This document shows positions 61,492 through 64,000 of a DNA stretch of 64,000 nucleotides, one piece after another. Position 1 is the stretch's first letter; each line of letters opens with the position of its first letter. Below the pieces are notes generated by a model. That model worked only from the letters and a program-made list of their open reading frames with translations, did no database searches and was not told where the DNA came from. A program made the position numbers and the translations under genes. The stretch lies in contig OY804585.1 of assembly GCA_963680875.1 (NCBI GenBank), positions 28,448,186 to 28,512,185 of the forward strand, given 5' to 3'. Source of the DNA: Bathymodiolus brooksi. Taxonomy: Eukaryota; Mollusca; Bivalvia; Mytilida; Modiolidae.

Positions 61492-64000
61492 TTCTCCTAC
61501 CACATACAGTAGTCAGTGTTTCTGTATTGATTTGGTTTATTAAATAAACATCTATTATTGAAATTTACTATTCCTAAATGATGGAATTCTTATTAAAAGT
61601 AAGGGTTCTCCTACCACAGATATAGGTGACACTGATTTTAGATATCAAAACTCAGGGTTTTCCTACCACAGACATAGGTGACGCTGATTTTAGATATTAA
61701 AACTAAGGGTTCTCCTACCACAAACATAGGTGATGCTGATTTTAGATATTAAAACTCAGGGTTCTCCTACCACAGACATAGGTGACACTGATTTTATATA
61801 TTAAAACTAAGGGTTCTCCTACCACAGACATAGGTGAAGCTGATTTTAGATATTAAAACTAAGGGTTCTCCTACCTCATACATAGGTGACGCTGATTTTA
61901 TATATTAAAACTAAGGGTTCTCCTACCACAGACAGTAGTCAGTGTTTCTGAATTGACTTGGTTTATTAAATAAACATCTATTATTGAAATTTACTGTTCC
62001 TAAATGATGGAATTGTTATTAAAAGTAAGGGTTCTCCTACCACAGATATAGGTGACACTGATTTTAGATATTAAAACTAAGGGTTCTCCTACCACAGACA
62101 TAGGTGACGCTGATTTTAGATATTAAAACTAAGGGTTCTCCTACCACAGACATAGGTGATGCTGATTTCAGATATTAAAACTAAGGGTTCTCCTACCACA
62201 GACATAGGTGACGCTGATCTTAGATATTAAAACTAAGGGTTCTCCTACCACAGACATAGGTGACGCTGATTTTAGATATTAAAACTAAGAGTTCTCCTAC
62301 CACAATCATAGGTGAAGCTGATTTTAGATATTAAAACTAAGGGTTCTCCTACCACAGATATAGGTAACACTGATTTTAGATATTAAAACTAAGGGTTCTC
62401 CTACCACAGTTATAGGTGACACTGATTTTAGATATTAAAACTAAGGGTTCTCCTACCACATACATAGGTGACGCTGATTTTTTATATTAAAACTAAGGGT
62501 TCTCCTACCACATACATAGGTGACGCTGATTTTAGATATTAAAACTAAGGGTTCTCCTACCACAGACAGTGGTCAGTGTTTCTGAATTGACTTGGTTTAT
62601 TAAATAAACATCTATTATTGAAATTTACTATTCCTAAATGATGGCATTGTTATTAAAAGTAAGGGTTCTCCTACCACAGATATAGGTGACGCTGATTTTA
62701 GATATTAAAACTCAGGGTTCTCCTACCACAGACATAGGTGACGCTGATTTTAGATATTAAAACTAAGGGTTCTCCTACCACAGACATAGGTGATGCTGAT
62801 TTTAGATATTAAAACTAAGGGTTCTCCTACCACATACATAGGTGACGCTGATTTTAGATATTAAAACTAAGTATTCTCCTACTATATACATAGGTGACGC
62901 TGATTTTAGATATTAAAACTAAGGGTTCTCCTACCACAGACATAGGTGACGCTTATTTTAGATATTAAAACTAAGGGTTCTCCTACCACAGACATAGGTG
63001 ACGCTGATTTTAGATATTAAAACTAAGGGTTCTCCTACCACAGACATAGGTGACGCTGATTTTAGATATTAAAACTAAGGGTTCTCCTACCACAGACATA
63101 GGTGACGCTGATTGTAGATATTAAAACTAAGGGTTCTCCTACCACAGACATAGGTGAAGCTGATTTTAGATAATAAAACTAAGGGTTCTCCTACCACAGA
63201 CATATGTGACACTGATTTTAGATATTAAAACTAAGGGTTCTCCTATCACAGATATAGGTGACGCTGATTTTAGATATTAAAACTAAGGGTTCTCCTACCA
63301 CAGATATAGGTGACGCTAATTTTAGATATTAAAACTAAGGGTTCTCCTACCACAGACATAGGTGACGTTGATTTTAGATATTAAAACTAAGGGTTCTCCT
63401 ACCACATACATAGGTGACGCTGATCTTAGATATTAAAACTAAGGGTTCTCCTACCACAGACATAGGTGACGCTGATTTTAGATATTAAAACTAAGGGTTC
63501 TCCTACCACAGACATAGGTGACGCTGATTTTAGATATTAAAACTCAGGGTTCTCCTACCACAGACATAGGTGACGCTGATTTTAGATATTAAAACTAAGG
63601 GTTCTCCTACCACAGACATAGGTGACGCTGATCTTAGATATTAAAACTAAGGGTTCTCCTACCACAGACATAGGTGACGCTGATTGTAGATATTAAAACT
63701 AAGGGTTCTCCTACCACAGACATAGGTGAAGCTGATTTTAGATAATAAAACTAAGGGTTCTCCTACCACAGACATAGGTGACACTGATTTTAGATATTAA
63801 AACTAAGGGTTCTCCTATCACAGATATAGGTGACGCTGATTTTAGATATTAAAACTAAGGGTTCTCCTACCACAGATATAGGTGACGCTGATTTTAGATA
63901 TTAAAACTAAGGGTTCTCCTACCACAGACATAGGTGACGTTGATTTTAGATATTAAAACTAAGGGTTCTCCTATCACAGATATAGGTGACACTGATTTTA
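61492..64000 (+). repeat. Copy of 49.2-51.7 kb, running off the window
   Basis: Long units are at S=61508, 61934 and 62568, each 12,314 bp after its partner. The match continues to the last base, with small differences such as gatctt near 63,631 and gatataggtgacact at 61,618 against gacgct at 49,304. The last 1.3 kb holds only short monomers. The array clearly continues beyond 64,000. Confidence 0.87.

Larger units (their letters stand above)
1..64000 (+). repeat. Satellite DNA array, 52-bp monomer with interspersed 114-bp long units
   Basis: Every row of the window is made of the same 52-bp motif or its longer relative, head to tail and in one orientation. Successive ttagatat starts at 1, 53 and 105 show the 52-bp period directly. 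I counted 147 long units, leaving room for roughly 900 short monomers. There is no flanking unique DNA, so the true array length is unknown. Every reading frame of the consensus is closed by stops, because 52 is not a multiple of 3. Arrays of this size with higher-order structure are known from eukaryotic centromeric, pericentromeric or subtelomeric heterochromatin. Assignment to any one of these, or to a species, is not possible from the sequence. Confidence 0.97.

Noticed and set aside
1..64000. CRISPR array
   Set aside because: Repeats are direct and regular, but there are no unique spacers: everything between repeats is itself repeated. Units are far too numerous and there are no cas genes.
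1..64000. Telomeric repeat (taaggg resembles ttaggg)
   Set aside because: taaggg occurs once per 52-bp monomer, never as a hexamer tandem, and the surrounding monomer is unrelated to telomere repeats.
1..64000. tRNA, rRNA or other RNA genes
   Set aside because: No cloverleaf-like segment, conserved rRNA core or RNA polymerase III box arrangement was seen in either unit type. A covariance-model search (Infernal, tRNAscan-SE) would settle it; a hit in the long unit would change this view.

Overview
The whole 64,000-base window is one uninterrupted eukaryotic-type satellite DNA array. I found no protein-coding gene, RNA gene, transposable element or unique-sequence island, and neither edge of the array is inside the window. 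The array is built from two related units in the same orientation. The first is a 52-bp monomer (about 38% GC, roughly 900 copies). The second is a 114-bp long unit that shares both ends with the monomer but carries about 62 extra, very AT-rich bases (147 copies counted by eye). Distances between successive long units are almost always 114 + 52n (218, 322, 478, 530, 582 and so on). Exceptions of a few bases are explained by units of 50, 51, 115 or 118 bp. The organism cannot be named. The scale, lack of coding sequence and multi-level higher-order structure point to a nuclear genome (centromeric, pericentromeric or other heterochromatin). Decay at the single CpG of the monomer hints at a CpG-methylating host.

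Layout: 1-1,346 is the left part of the array. It is related to 4.86-5.83 kb by a 4,488-bp shift. 1,347-13,402 and 13,403 to about 24,970 are two tandem copies of a 12,056-bp segment. Copy 2 lacks 593 bp, has 104 bp more near 21.0 kb and 52 bp more at its end. About 24,970-29,370 is a third, partial copy (shift 16,050, later 16,103). 29.37-32.3 kb is a mosaic of earlier pieces. 32.3-37.1 kb holds repeated blocks related by shifts of 1,768, 1,990, 1,280 and 222 bp. 37,142-41,029 and 41,030-44,917 are tandem copies of a 3,888-bp segment.

At about 45 kb the long-unit subtypes change completely. 45,608-47,467 and 47,468-49,194 are a 1,860-bp tandem duplication with one mismatch in 1,727 compared bases. 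51.8-58.3 kb is a 3,076-bp higher-order repeat (2,868 bp in its second unit). 58.5-61.5 kb shows 800- and 1,330-bp tandem steps. 61.5 kb to the end repeats 49.2-51.7 kb at a shift of 12,314 bp.

The parts make sense as products of repeated unequal exchange and segmental amplification: short monomers, then monomer-plus-long-unit cassettes, then kilobase higher-order repeats, then about 12-kb duplications. The most informative details are monomer variants tied to the edges of long units, a palindrome in the long unit that carries AATAAA on both strands, a linked poly-A subtype that destroys it, a chimeric long unit at 60,178, and the subfamily switch near 45 kb. Coordinates called S are the first base of the long-unit-specific segment (agtagtcagtg); the full unit runs from S-16 to S+97.
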